A stretch of DNA of 34,607 nucleotides from Daldinia sp. FL1419 (taxonomy: Eukaryota > Ascomycota > Sordariomycetes > Xylariales > Hypoxylaceae). The DNA lies in assembly GCA_025201765.1 (NCBI GenBank), contig MU623579.1, positions 1-34,607 of the forward strand, given 5' to 3'. Position 1 is the stretch's first letter; every line of letters begins with the position of its first letter. Shown piece after piece: positions 9,825 to 21,986 of this stretch. The translations under genes were made by a program, and so were the position numbers. The notes under the pieces are model-generated. The model saw only the letters and a program-made list of their open reading frames with translations, made no database searches and had not been told where the DNA came from.

Positions 9825-10862
9825 CTGGGGAGTAAAGGACCAAGCATAATAAGAACAATTGTCAGATATTATTGACAATCCCCTAATAAGTTTCTTAAAG
9901 ATTTAAAAACCTTAGAAAAATTGTAATAAAGTTTTAACAATCAATTCCTAGAATTATACTACAAAGGTATAATTATACTTTTTAAATAATTTCCCATCTT
10001 TAATAAATAAATTATGTTTATAATATGTAATTATATTAGGATTATAATTTTAATATAATATAATATTAAAATATTATATTAAATCCAAAATATTATAATA
10101 ATTTCTAATAAAGAGATAAAAATATTTATAAAAGGTTAGTAATAGGATAAGATTAGAGAAGTAATAGAATATCTATAAATATATAAATTCTTTTTTATTT
10201 AATATAATATATATATAAAAATAAAATGGATTTTATAAGGTAATATTGAATTATAAATGTAATGGGTATAATAATATTATATTATAATATTATAAAATAT
10301 AAGTAAAATATATAAAAAAGATTAAAGTTAATTAAAAAAGGTTATAAATTAATTATATTATTTTGAATTATTTTGGAAAATAAATATAATATTATGATAT
10401 TAAAAAAAGGATTATAAAAATAAAAATAAATAATAATTTTTTATAAAGATATAAAATTATTTATATATATTTATATTTTATATAAATTATATATATTTTA
10501 GCCTTTTCTTAAAATAACTTTTTATAATATAATAATATTTTTATTATTTATTAAAAAAAATAATAAAATTATTTTAAATTTTGTTATTATTTTATATTTA
10601 AGTTATTATTATATTATTTTATAAAATTTGGGCATTATAATGTATAAAATATTTTTCTATATTAAAATTTAATTATTTTTATTAAAAAATAAATTTTAAT
10701 AAAAATATAAAGTAAAATTAAAATTATAACAATGTAGTTTAATTAGATAGACGGTGGGTAGGTTTTTTCTGGAACATAATTCTTACCTGGAATAAATATT
10801 AAAAGATGGACTGGATACCTATAATATATTTTAAATAAATCGGGGTAATAATAAATAAATAA
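9825..10862 (+). mobile_element. LINE-like element, copy 2
   Basis: Begins at CTGGGGAGTAAAGGAC, aligned to CTGGCGAGCAAAAGAC on the reverse strand at about 33490, and ends in GGGGTAATAATAAATAAATA at 10843-10862. It overlaps copy 1 from about 10130 on. It is longer at the 5' side than copy 1 and shorter than the 33648-32433 copy. Inverted by its left flank, it may be paired with a minus-strand tail at 9766-9823. RIP is heavy and no frame is readable. Confidence 0.6.
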
Positions 10863-10869
10863 TTAATTA

Positions 10870-11770
10870 ATTTTATTCTTTTAAATATTTCAAATTTTTT
10901 TTTTTAGAATTGTTTCAATTATGTAATAAAATTACGAATATTAAATAAATTTGATACGGGATTTGAGAAAAATCTTTTTTTAAATTATATTTCTTTTTTT
11001 ACTTATAGCTTATAATTTTTTGTTAAGTTAATAGTGTAGTGTTAAAAGGTTTTTTTTAATAGGTTATTAGTTATATAATTTGGCTTATCTTTTTACTTTT
11101 TATAAGATTTTATTATTTTTAAAAGTTTTTGTTAGGGTTAATTTTTAATTGTTTCTTTTTTGTTTTGTTTATGGTTTTTTTTAGTGTTGCTTAAATTTTG
11201 TTAAGTATTTTTTAATATTTGTGTATTTTTTAATTTATTTATTATTTTTATATTTTTTTAACTTTTTATAAAATATTTCAATTTTAATATTTTATTATGG
11301 TATTAATTATGTTATTGGTTGGGTACAATATGGGATTGTAGTTAAGGCAATTCTTTTTAATTTTTTAATAACGTATTTTATATATTTCTTAAATCTTTTA
11401 AAATTATTTACTTTATTTGGTATATTTATATTTTAAGTTTTTGTAGATGTAAGTTTTTCGTTTAAGTGTTTTTATGTTTAACCTTTTAATTTAGGTTAGT
11501 TTTGGATCGGATCCGGGTTTAATATGATAATATTAAGGTATTAAATAATATAATTAGATCTTTTTTAATTAAAAGATTTTGGTTTTATATATCTTAATCC
11601 TTTATTTATTTATATTCAGTTTAATATTAAATCTTTGAAATTTTATATTCATTTAATTATTGTTTTTATTTTTATAATAAATTTGAGATTTTATTGGATT
11701 GTTACTTCAATAATTTTAGATATATATTTGGATATATTTTCCTTTTTATTTTGTAAAGGGTAATATATAT
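10870..11770. repeat. Repeat R2, copy B
   Basis: Second copy of R2. Here the + strand has kept G but lost C (for example 11140-11350), the mirror image of copy A. Its left side is cut by the LINE-like insertion, whose tail ends at about 10862. The C-depleted strand suggests C-to-T change on this strand. A coding origin on the minus strand is possible, since that strand has fewer interruptions around 11100-11200, but I could not identify any protein. Confidence 0.65.
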
Positions 11771-12795
11771 TAAAGTTTTTTATTATTATATTTATATCTT
11801 AAAAGTTCTTTAATATTAATTTTAATAATGGTAAATATTTATGGTTAAAATTTAGTTTAATATATATTAATTAAATACTGAGGGTATTAAATTCTATTTA
11901 AGTTAATATTATAATTTAATTATGGTTAAACCTTTTTTTAAATTAATTCTTTTATATATATATATTATAGTTTAACCTATATTATATTATATTAATTTAT
12001 AATTATTAGTTTAGGAATAATTTAACTTTTTATTATTAAAATAAAGTTCCTAAATAATTATATTATTTAATATCTTTTTATTTTTAAAAATTTAAAATAT
12101 AATTTAATAATCATTTTTTATATTTCAATATATTATAATAATTATATAAATTTATATGTAATTTATATAATATTTTTAGGGGATTTATTACTTTTTCTAA
12201 AATAATATTAATTGGAAGTTATTATTGTAACGGAATTTTCCTAATAGAAGAAATTTCAGATTAAAAGAATATTATTATTAAATTTTCTTTTAGAATGAAT
12301 TTTCATGTAAAATCTACCTTTTATCGTTATTTTTAATTTGGGAATATTTTTTATTATAGTAATTATTTTAGAAAAACCTAAAATATTCTTATTTCAGAAA
12401 TTATACACCTTCTTTTTATTGAAAATATAATTTCTTATTTTTTTTAGGATTATTAATATAAAATTATTATATATGGCATTATATATATTAAAAATGTAAT
12501 TAATGTTATTCTTCTTTTCAAATCATTTTGGCTTATATATATATATATTTCTTTTATTATATTTTTTTATTTTATTAATTTTAGGTATTTGCGGTTTTAT
12601 ATCTTATGTGTACCATTATATTTCTGATATTTCTTTGGTACCTTTTGCACGTTAAATCACCCCCTTTGTGGGCAAGGCCTGATTAAGGTTCATTAATTAT
12701 AAAAAAAAAGAATTTTCAAAAAAATTATATTATTATTGGAAATAATAAGGTTTGAAAATTAGGTTATAAATATGTTAATATTAAAATTAAATATA
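11771..12795. other. AT-rich stretch without recognisable gene
   Basis: No conserved frame or inverted-repeat element was seen. A slightly more GC-rich patch at 12590-12680 (with TTTGTGGGCAAGGCCTGATT) may be the edge of an unidentified element. Confidence 0.5.
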
Positions 12796-13350
12796 TGCCT
12801 TAAGTTTTCTTAAGGTTTTTTATTGTAATAAAAATATATGGGTAATGAAAAATTGGTACTTTATTTAGTATGACAACCTTATATATTAATTTTATAATTT
12901 TTAAATCTTGAATAACATCGTAAACTTATTTTTCTTAAATTTTATTATTTTCCTTTATATCCTTTAGTATATTAAAATATCTTTTAAAATTAAAATAGCT
13001 TTGATTTTGAGGGTTTTATAAACTTTTTAATTTTATGAGCTAAATATATGAGCCTTTTTCTGATTGGTTAATTTTGTTAGCTTTTTTTGATTGGTTAGCT
13101 TTGCGCCTAGTTATATTTTAATTGATTAATTTTATGTTTAGTTACGTATTGAATGAGGGTAATGTAATTATATAATTGAAGTTACCTTTAATCCTTATGA
13201 AATAATTTTTTATAGGCTTTTTTTGAATATAAATAGGTCTTTAAGAGTTGTTTTTTGTTTGATTAGTATATTATTACTTTATGAAGCATTTTTATTAGCC
13301 CCTTTAGCACTTTTATCAGTACCTTTTATAGATATTATATAGTAGGACCC
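12796..13350 (+). mobile_element. LTR-like fragment related to the proposed copia-2 3' LTR
   Basis: Starts TGCCTTAAGTTTTCTTAAGG, a perfect 7-bp stem hairpin (CCTTAAG/CTTAAGG), identical to the start at 29524. It then follows the 29524-30120 sequence with shared repeated blocks of the type TTTTTCTGATTGGTTAG. It contains a TATA-box-like GAATATAAATAGGTCTTTAA at about 13226-13245. Similarity fades near 13350. No copia coding sequence follows directly, so it is a solo or truncated LTR. The module around the TATA box is related to those in R1. Confidence 0.55.
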
Positions 13351-13413
13351 TCTTATTGTTAAGTTGAAGTTGTTATTTATGGAGTTATTATTTGGGATTA
13401 AGCTTGTGATTAG

Positions 13414-13736
13414 TTGAAATTTGAATTTATCCCACGTAACTCCAAAAAATTTAAATCTGTTCGAAAGAAGCTTGGAGATTTTGGAAAAGGATTTTTTATA
13501 TTTGATGTTATTAATATTATTAATTTAATTAGAAATTATGCTGGAGTTTTTAAGGAAGTTGAAGTAGATGTTACGAATGTTAATTCTAACCATTACATAT
13601 ATGATTTAATTTTAAAAAGTTATTAAAAAATAGGTTGAGGATGAATTATATATTAAGAATTATTATCAAATACATAATCAGACAAAAGGAACATTTATTG
13701 GAACCTATTATAACAATAGTCATGATCCCGACTAAG
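13414..13736 (+). pseudogene. Frameshifted AT-rich ORF relic of unknown origin, not RIPped
   Basis: A frame without stops runs from 13414 to 13626 (about 70 codons, no ATG start). A second, shifted frame from about 13619 to 13736 ends with IHNQTKGTFIGTYYNNSHDP then D and a stop. The two join naturally if one base was lost in the A run at 13614-13618; a TAG at 13631-13633 also interrupts and could be a mutated CAG. The sequence retains CpA, CpG and mixed base use (for example CCCACGTAAC), unlike its RIPped neighbours. The product would be Lys, Asn and Ile rich and soluble. I do not recognise the family. A gene of an AT-rich replicon, or an old lineage-specific gene, are both possible. Confidence 0.4.
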
Positions 13737-13740
13737 AATA

Positions 13741-14787
13741 AATATTAGACTAAAATTTTTATTTTATTTTATCTGCTATTTTAGCTTTTTAAATTTTTAA
13801 ATTGTTTTTTTAGATTTTATATAAATAAAGATTAACCATTGATCAGACCATTATATTGGTTACATAGTAATATTTAATATTGTTGACTTTATTTTTATAT
13901 TTAAATCAAAAGTATTTTTCTTACCAATTTCCAATCATTATATTTGTTAATAGTTGGGGAGCTTTTTTCAATTATATCCTTATAAATAGCTAGTATATGA
14001 TTAATTTAACTATAAAAGAATTTAAATTTAAAAATTGTATTTAATTATAATATATAGGTAATTATTATGATTATTTCTATTAAAAAAAGTATAATAATTA
14101 AAGAATAATTATATATTAGTATAAATTTTAAAGTTAAATGATTAGAAATGTTTTTTATAGAGTTTGTAAAGAATCTTATTCAGAAAACCAAATGCCTAAA
14201 CCATTAAGTCTTTTATATAATAAAAATTGGTTAAGATTTTAATTATATATTTATTAATAAGATTATTTTTATAAATATTAATATATATAATAAATTATTT
14301 AATTAATAATTATAATAAAATTATATTAAAATAATAAGGATAATAAAGATTATTCTTTTAAAAATTATTATTAATAGTTTTCAAATAAATATACCAATTA
14401 ATACCAATATCGCTAAAGACTTTAAATTCTATTATACCAAATATCTAAATATTCTAATTAATTAGAAATTATTTAGACTATTTTGAAAAATCACTTACAA
14501 AATAATGAAAATCAAGGAGAGGATCACCAATATAAACAACTAACTTCTGATATTTCTTAAATTTATTAATATTATTAATTAAATTATATTATGTTATAAA
14601 AATATAATTAAATAAAGAAATAATAATAAAAAACTAATTATTTAATTTATTATTATCATTATTATTAAAGATATTAATTAACAATATTATTAATATAAAA
14701 CTATGATTTAAAAAATTCATATTTATTAACTTAAATTAAAAGAATATTTTAAAAGTTTATTAATTAATATTTAATTAAATATAATAA
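13741..14787. other. AT-rich stretch without recognisable gene
   Basis: 13741-14000 still looks little affected by RIP (mixed CpA and TpG). From 14000 on it is AT-rich debris. Small less-degraded patches occur at 14160-14215 and 14460-14560, but no frame longer than a few tens of codons or any motif was recognised. Confidence 0.5.
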
Positions 14788-17712
14788 AATTAGTTTTTTT
14801 AAACTAGTCGCTTCGCAACCAGTTTTACTTTTAGGATCAATTAATTTTATTTTATAATTATTAATTTAATATTTAATAATAAATATAATTTTTAAATAAA
14901 AAAAATTATTAAACTAAAATAATATAATTATTATTATATTTATTATTTCAATTTATTTAAATTATAATGAATTGGAATAATATATTTATATAATAGATAT
15001 TACTTTGTAAAAACCTTATTAACTTTAAAAAAGTTAAATTTCTTAGGTTTTTATAACTCTTTTGGATATGAATAGGTTCTCAAAAGTTGTTCTTCCTATT
15101 TGATTAGTTTAGGTTCTACACGATCAATTTAAGTTCTTAGGTATAAAATTATTAATTTTTTTTATAGAACTTCGTACGAATATATATACTTTTAATCCTC
15201 TTATTAAATATAACCTTATAAAGTGCGTTACTATTAGTAAGTAATTATTTTTATTTGTTTTTTTATCTGATCGTTTTAATATCTTTTTTAGGATATAGTT
15301 ATTTTGTATCCTCTATTCCCATATAACCTTTGGTTTTTATTTAAGCTCTTGTTTAATATATTGACCCTTAAAAGATATATTTATTTTTTGATTAGGTCAA
15401 GTTTTTAAGTATTAATTTGGTTAGTTTTTTTATAGCTTTTTACAATAATTTATAACTTTATCTCCAATTAAATATATTATCCATTTTATTTTTTTAGCAC
15501 CAATAATTATTTTTATTAATTAACCTTTTATTTAATCATTTAAATACCTTTCTCAGAATATAATCACCTTGTATTTAGGTGGCTATTAAAGCTCCTATTC
15601 AATTAAAACCGCTATTCAATTAAAACTGCTATTCAATATATAAACCTGCAAAAGTTAATTCTTATCTAATCAAATCACATTCTCAAGCATCAATTTATTT
15701 AGCTTTTTTTATAGCCCCTTACAATAATATACACTTCTTTTGTCTTTAATTAAATATATAATTTTAAGCAACAACTACCATTACCAACAATCACCTCTAT
15801 TAACCTTTTATTTAATTACTTTAATACTGAACCAAGGTAGTGTACCTAATTATATAATAAAACAACCCTATTAGCCTTCACAGAGCTAACTTTTTTAAGG
15901 TTTTCACAGGTTCTTTTAGATATAAATAGGTTTTTAGGAGTTATTTTTTTGTCTGATCAACTTAAACTAATCATAGTTTTTTTAAGATTATTTTTATAGA
16001 GTTTTATATACTAATATACGCCTTTTTTATTTTTTTTTAAGTATAATTTCTTTAAGAGCGCATTACCATTACCAACAATCACCTCTATTAGCCCTTCCAT
16101 TTAATTATTTTAATATTTTTTTTAGGATATAATTACTTATCCTGCAAAATCTATTACAGCTCCTGTTTAATAATATTAACCCTAAATTAAAGCTTATATT
16201 TAATATATAAACCTTCAAAAACTAATTCTTATCTGATCAGGTTAAACTCTTCAGATTCATCAATTTTTCTCATAACTTCTTATAATAATTCATAATTTTT
16301 CTTTTTTATTAAATATACTTATCATCCATTCAATATCTTAAACACCAACAATCACTTTTATTAATTAACCTTTTACCTATTTAATCATTTAAATACCTTT
16401 TTTAGGATATAATTACTTTACATCCAAATAATTATTAAAACTCCTATTCAATAACATTAACCCTGAATTGGAGTTCTTGTTCAATATATAAACCCCCAAG
16501 TATTCATTTTTATCTAATCAAATCAAGCTCTTTAAGCATCACCTTTCATATAACTTCTTACAATAGTTTATAATTTCTCTTTCTTATTAAATATATCGTT
16601 TATTTTACCTCTTAAACACCATTAATTACCTTTATTAATTAATATTTTATTTAATCACATTAATACCTACCTTCTTTATGATATAGTTAGTTATGGGGTA
16701 GTTGAAATGTGCGGCATATTCTCTAGGAGCTATTATTTAGAGCTCCTATTCAATATATAAACTTTTAAGAATTAAATCTTATTTGATTAGGTTAAGCTTT
16801 TTAAATATCACCTTTTATATAACTTCTTACAATAATTTATAACTTCTTTCTTTTATTAAATATATTGTTTATTTTATTTCTTAGGCGCTAACAATCACCT
16901 CTATTTATTACTAATTTATTTGATTATTTTAATACCTTTTTTAAAATATAATTACTTTATATCTAAGTAGCTATTAAAGCTCCTATTCAATTAAAACTTT
17001 TATTTAATAATATTAACCCTGAATTAAAGCTTATATTTAATATGGAGGCTTTTAAGTGTTAATTTTTGTCTAATCAGATTAAACTCTATAAAATTACCAC
17101 TTTTTTTTATAGCTTTTACAATAATTTATGAATTTGATTTTTTGTTGAATATATTATTTATTCTATTTTTTAAGCACTAGTTACTATTGTTAGCAATCAA
17201 TTCTATTAGCCTTTTATTTGATTATTTTAATACCTACCTTTTTTAAAATATAATTACATTATATTTAGTTATTAGAGCTTTTGTTAAATTAAAGTTCTTA
17301 TTGAATTAAAACTCCTATTGAATTAGAGTTCTTGTTGAATTAGAGCTCCTGTTGAATTAGAGTTCTTGTTTAATACCCTAATTAAACGATTTAAATTTGT
17401 TGATGTAAGTTCTTATTTAACCAAAAAAGCTGTATGCTACGGGAAGCCACAAACGCGCGCACAAGATACATTAAAATTCAAAATTATTTTGATTTATTAT
17501 ATCAATTCAAAACCTACTTAAAAACATTAATAATTAATATCATTTAAAAATTAATTAAATTTGTGATTTTTCGAGATAGTTTGTATATGTTTCTGATCAG
17601 AAGCGATTATATAGTAGCGGAAAATATCTGAAATTGTGGGGGATTTCTTTGGGAGCTGATTGGTTAGTTAGGATTGTGGCGCAATTAATGAAATAAGAAA
17701 GATATAGATGTT
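14788..17712 (+). repeat. Repeat R1, copy c (about 2.9 kb, most complete)
   Basis: Left end TTAGTTTTTTTAAACTAGTC, followed by GCTTCGCAACCAG, matches copy b at 5727. The right end, ending GAAATAAGAAAGATATAGAT at about 17711, matches copies a and b. Internally it holds the longest tandem module array in the window. The right arm (17340-17712) retains CpG-containing patches such as AAACGCGCGCACAAG, suggesting incomplete RIP. No protein-coding region is visible; promoter-like modules dominate. Confidence 0.7.
15040..17080 (+). repeat. Eight tandem promoter-like modules with a period of about 280 bp
   Basis: TATA-like anchors occur at about 15064, 15354, 15632, 15918, 16200, 16480, 16751 and 17036, giving spacings of roughly 270-290 bp. 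Each anchor has the form ATATAAACC or ATATAAATAGG, then TTAAAAG, then TTCTTATCTAATCAAATTAA. Downstream, each unit repeats TATAACTTCTTACAATAATT, AACACCAACAATCACC, a TTTTATTTAATCATTTTAAT block and GGATATAATTACCTTA. Near 17280-17370 there is also a short sub-repeat of AATTAGAGTTCTTGTTG type. RIP has diverged the units. Confidence 0.8.
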
Positions 17713-18879
17713 TTAAATTAAAAAAAATTAAAAAATAAATTTGGAGGGAAAGATAGAGGGTAAAAGAAAAAAGAAAGATAAAAGTTATAATATTATATCA
17801 TAATATATTAAAATAAGAGATACTATTTATGATTAATATGATTAAATTATTGAAAAATATTATTCAATATTTATATATGAGTTTAAACATATACACCATA
17901 TAAAATCACAATTGTAGCCAATAAATATTTATTGATTTAAATAATAATAATTATGGAATTCGAGTACAAAAATATTATCAATTCATCTTTTTATTTCTAA
18001 TATTTCTATAATATTCTTTTTTATCTTTTACAGTATAGTTTTCTCTTATTCAAAGCTTATATTCCACCTGATCAGATTAAGGTGATTCATATAACACATA
18101 TTTAATATTATTATTATTATTAATTACCAACATCAATTCAATAATATCCTGTAATATCAAATTATTATCAAATTTATTTAATTAATAATATAATAAATCT
18201 ATTAATTTTAGGTATCTATAATAAAATAATTAAATTATTATAGATCCTTATGGATATTGTTTATCTAATTAAATATGATGAATTAGTTAAATATAAGAAC
18301 CTATTTTTTTGGTTAGATATAAGTATTAAAGAGATTCAAGGCCTCACACCAACATTTAATTGATTAATTAAGAATATTATAATATCACCAGCAATTGAAA
18401 TAAATTATTGGTATAATAATTTATTATTAATAATAATATGAACCCTGTAATTATATATTAAGAAATAATAATTAAATAATTTTTATATTATGGGTTTTTA
18501 AGAGTTAATTATATGTAATATATTTAATTAGGGAATCTTTTACAAAAAGGAATCAATATGGACCTTAAGGTACAATTTTAAGAGAAGTTTTAATTTATTA
18601 ATATTTAAAATTATATAATAAAATATTTAAATATTATTTTTATTAATATATATTAATTTATTTAATTTAAAATATATATAATCAATAAAGATATATATTT
18701 AAAATTATTTCCTTTTTATAATTTATATATTTAAGAAATATTATTTATAAATTATTAATGTAATTTATAAAGGATTAGAATAATAAGTTAATTATATTAA
18801 AAAAATAACTATAATATTTAAGAAATTAAGAAAACTTATTCCTAAAGAATTATATAATATACCTTTAATTATTTAAAGA
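17713..18879. other. AT-rich stretch without recognisable gene
   Basis: No feature supported. Patches at 17880-18100 and 18330-18400 contain more C and G than the surroundings and may be remnants of unique sequence, but no frame or motif stands out. Confidence 0.5.
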
Positions 18880-19560
18880 AATAATTGGATTTATAAATTT
18901 TAATATACTTACATATTATATATAATTAAGCATAAACCATAAAAACTATTAATTATAATTAAGAATAATAATAACCGTTATAAAATACATAATAATTATA
19001 CAAAATTATTAATTAAATTAATAATAATATAAATAATCAATAACCTAATATCAATATTAATACCTGATAAGACCTTTAAGATAATTAAGAGTAAATTATT
19101 ATTAAAAATAATATCCTAAGATAAGATGCCTGAAATTATCTATTTATTTAAGAGTAAATTAATTAAAATAAATAATATAAAAGTAAATAATAAATATATA
19201 TTTAAACTTATTTTAAATAAATATAATATTTTTAAAGATTTATATTTAAATAATTATATAATATATAAATTATAGTATATTACTTATTTTAAAAGATAAG
19301 GACCTAATTTATATATATAATTTAAAGAAATATTAATAAAATTAATAATTAAATTATAACCAAATATATTGTTAAAATGGTTAAAATAGAAAGTTTTTAA
19401 ATACATTTTTGAATATATAAAGTTTAATAATAATAATTAATTTATTTATTAAATATATAATTAAAATCAACAAATGTTGAATAAAGATAAGAAATGTTTA
19501 AAAATTAAAAAATAATACAATAATTAAGAGATTTAAGAAATTAAAACTTTTATTTTTTTG
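18880..19560 (+). pseudogene. Degraded coding relic, possibly retrotransposon-derived
   Basis: The + strand reads as protein-like if stops at former CAA/CAG codons are ignored. The clearest part, about 19280-19480, gives segments such as ITYFKR and GPNLYI, then FKEILIKLIIKL and KWLK. It ends just before the LTR-like sequence at about 19610. The family is not recognised; a Gag or accessory retroelement protein is one option because of the adjoining LTR. Stops are frequent and the sequence cannot be functional. Confidence 0.3.
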
Positions 19561-19609
19561 TATTTTAAATTTGTATGAAATTTAATTAAATCTTTTATAT
19601 TATTTTTAA

Positions 19610-20612
19610 TTTAATTTTATTAACTTTTATAAAATCAAACCTTTTAAGGTTTTTATAGGTTTTTTAAATATAAATAAATTTTTAAGAATTAGTTTTCTTA
19701 TTTAATTAACTTAAATTATTAAATATAAAATTATTAATTTTTTATAGAGTTTTATATAATAAAAATACAAGGTATATCCTATAAGAATTATTAAAGTTTT
19801 TATTTAATGGTAATAATTTTATAATTAATTAAAATTAATTAATTAAAAAAGGATAAATTTAATTATAAATATTTAATATTCTATTAGGATTTTACTAATT
19901 ATTTATAAATCTATAATAAGTTAGAAATTATATAAATTTAAAAATATAAAATAATTATATTTTAAAAAAATATAATAAAATAATTGGGTAAAAGAATTAC
20001 TATATATAATTATTTATTAATAATAATATATTATAAGAAGATATATTTAAAAGGGCGATTAAAATTATATTAAATAAAAGTTTTAATAATCTTTGTAGGA
20101 TATATATTATATTTTAATTAATTTATAATAAGCTAGAGGTTATATGAATAAGAGGATGTAAGGTAATTATATCTTAAAGAAAATAAAATGATTAGGTAAA
20201 GAAATAAATATATATAATTATTTATTAATAATAACATATTTTAAGAAGATATTTTTAAAGGAAGAGATTAAAATTATATATTTTTATATGAAGGTTTTAT
20301 AGAAAAGATTCTTGAAAAACCATGATCTATTTAAACCAATCAAATAAGAAAAACAATTCTTAAGGGCTTATTTATATTTAAAAGAGTTATAGAAATCTAA
20401 AAGGGTTGGCTTTAAGGAGGTTAATAAGGTTTTTATAGGGTAACATTTATTACTTAATTATATTACTTAAATTGAATATAATATTTATTAATTATTTTAT
20501 TAATTTTCTATAATAATTTCTTTAGAATTTTAATATAATAATAGAATTTTATCTTAATAAAAAACTTTATTTAAAAACTTAAAGCTTATGTCAGCCCTTA
20601 GGGTAACTTCTA
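19610..20612 (+). mobile_element. Proposed 5' LTR (partial) of the copia-2 retrotransposon
   Basis: A forward promoter-like module (TATAAATAAATTTTTAAGAA near 19675) is followed by inverted modules at about 19780-20480. Then comes the terminal segment AAAACTTAAAGCTTATGTCA with GCCCTTAGGGTAACTTCTA, ending at 20612. The part from about 20050 matches 31260-32025 at the other side of copia-2. Its last bases CTTCTA correspond to CTCCA at the 3' copy, so a CA terminus was RIPped to TA here. It lacks the TGCCTTAAG start of the 3' copy, so it is either truncated or the LTR model is wrong. Confidence 0.45.
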
Positions 20613-20613
20613 G

Positions 20614-20630
20614 TTGATATAATTATAAAA
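20614..20630 (+). other. Possible copia-2 primer-binding site
   Basis: TTGATATAATTAT directly follows the proposed LTR end. Many copia elements have TTGGTATCAGAGC-like sites complementary to initiator tRNA-Met; TTGATA would be TTGGTA after one G-to-A change. The remaining bases match poorly, so this is tentative. Confidence 0.25.
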
Positions 20631-21986
20631 ATTAGGTTTTTTGATATAGTGTATTGTTTAAACTTCATTTATAATCTTATATTTTAATAAATTCTTAGAA
20701 GGTAAGAATATTAATAGAATAATTGTTAGGAATATATATATTTAAATTTTTAAAATACTAAAATTATAATTAAATTTATTAATTGTTTTAATTAATTTAT
20801 ATTTAAGAATATTTTTTTAAAAAATATTTGAATTAATATTTTATATATAATATAACAAATTTAATTTAAAAAAAGTAAATATTAATAATAAATACATTTA
20901 AATGGTATTTAAGATTAAGATATTTAAACCTATAAGTATTAAAAAATAAAAAAAGGCTTTATTAAAGTAAATATTAGAGTTTAAATTAAAAGATTTAAAA
21001 TAATTAATTATAAAATATATATTATTATTAAAATTAAATATTAAAGAAATTAAATATTTAAAGATATTAATAAAATCTTAAAAGTAAAATTAATTCTTAA
21101 TTTTTATAATATTAAGGAATTAAATAATGATTTTATAAATTTATTATTAATTATAAATTACTAAATCAATATGATATTTAATTATTACCTTATAAATTAA
21201 ATAAAAATTTTACTAATATTTTAAAGATTTAATATAATATTATTTTAACAATTTGGGAATCTAATTAAGAAATTATTAAAAAAAAGTTAATAATTTATGT
21301 ATATTTAAAAAATTTATATATAAAAATTAAATCTTGAATAATTTATATATAAGTTTAAAATAACATTATTAAATATTTAAAGGGTATAATTAAGGATAAA
21401 GTTACAGTTATAAAAGTATATTTAAAGTTACTTTATTTTTTATAATTTGAAATTTATAAGTTAATAATATATTTATATAATTGAATATTATAATATAAAA
21501 TGAATTAATAAATATAATAAAATTAATTTTATATATATATTAATGTAAATAATAGTTTTATAATTTATAATTAAAAATTTTAATAAGGTCATTTTTGGGT
21601 ATATAGTTGTAAGGCCTACATTATAACAATAATAATATTTAAGAAGTTAAATAAACTAAGAAGGCTTGATTTTAAAATATAAATAGGTTTTTTAATAAGT
21701 TATATATTTATAAATATATATAAAATTTAAAGTTTATATATTAATAAGATTATAAAACTAAAAGATATTATATTTAAAGAAAATGAGGTTTTTAATAATA
21801 ATCTTTAAAAATGATAAAATAAATTTAGAAATAAATTAATATAATAATCTATTAAAATCTATTTAAATTTTTTAACCTAAAAAATGAACAAATATATATA
21901 ATAATATTTAAATAAATCTTTTAGGATAAATTTTTTTAAATAATACAATATTAATAATTTTATTTATTATTTATATTAAGATATTA
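20620..21986 (+). pseudogene. copia-2 internal region, integrase relic (5' part)
   Basis: Ty1/copia integrase is recognisable at about 21360-21490: KGIIKDKVTVIKVYLKL, then FEIYKLIIYLYN, the counterpart of the GG-I...LP..LW.E...YLYNR region. The C-terminal integrase part follows at about 21595-21800, with FWVYSC, LDFKA and IKLKDIIFKENEVF, matching the familiar lGY...NIYRIW...VIRTRDVIFNE pattern. Only about 740 bp separate the proposed LTR end from this region, too little for a full Gag, protease and integrase core, so the 5' part is deleted or badly eroded. The sequence stops abruptly at 21986, where copia-1 is inserted, and resumes at 27308. Confidence 0.7.

Noticed and set aside
12797..12816. 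CCTTAAG/CTTAAGG hairpin as a transcription terminator
   Set aside because: It marks the TG-start of LTR-like sequence in both copies (12796 and 29524), so it is part of a repeat and not a gene terminator.
15040..17080. Possible CRISPR array or centromeric satellite
   Set aside because: Units are about 280 bp, diverged by transitions, and also occur within dispersed LTR-like repeats. There are no short repeats with unique spacers, and eight units in a dispersed repeat do not make a centromere.
14788..17712. R1 as a Helitron
   Set aside because: No TC start, no CTRR end and no terminal hairpin at the expected place; the ends do not fit.
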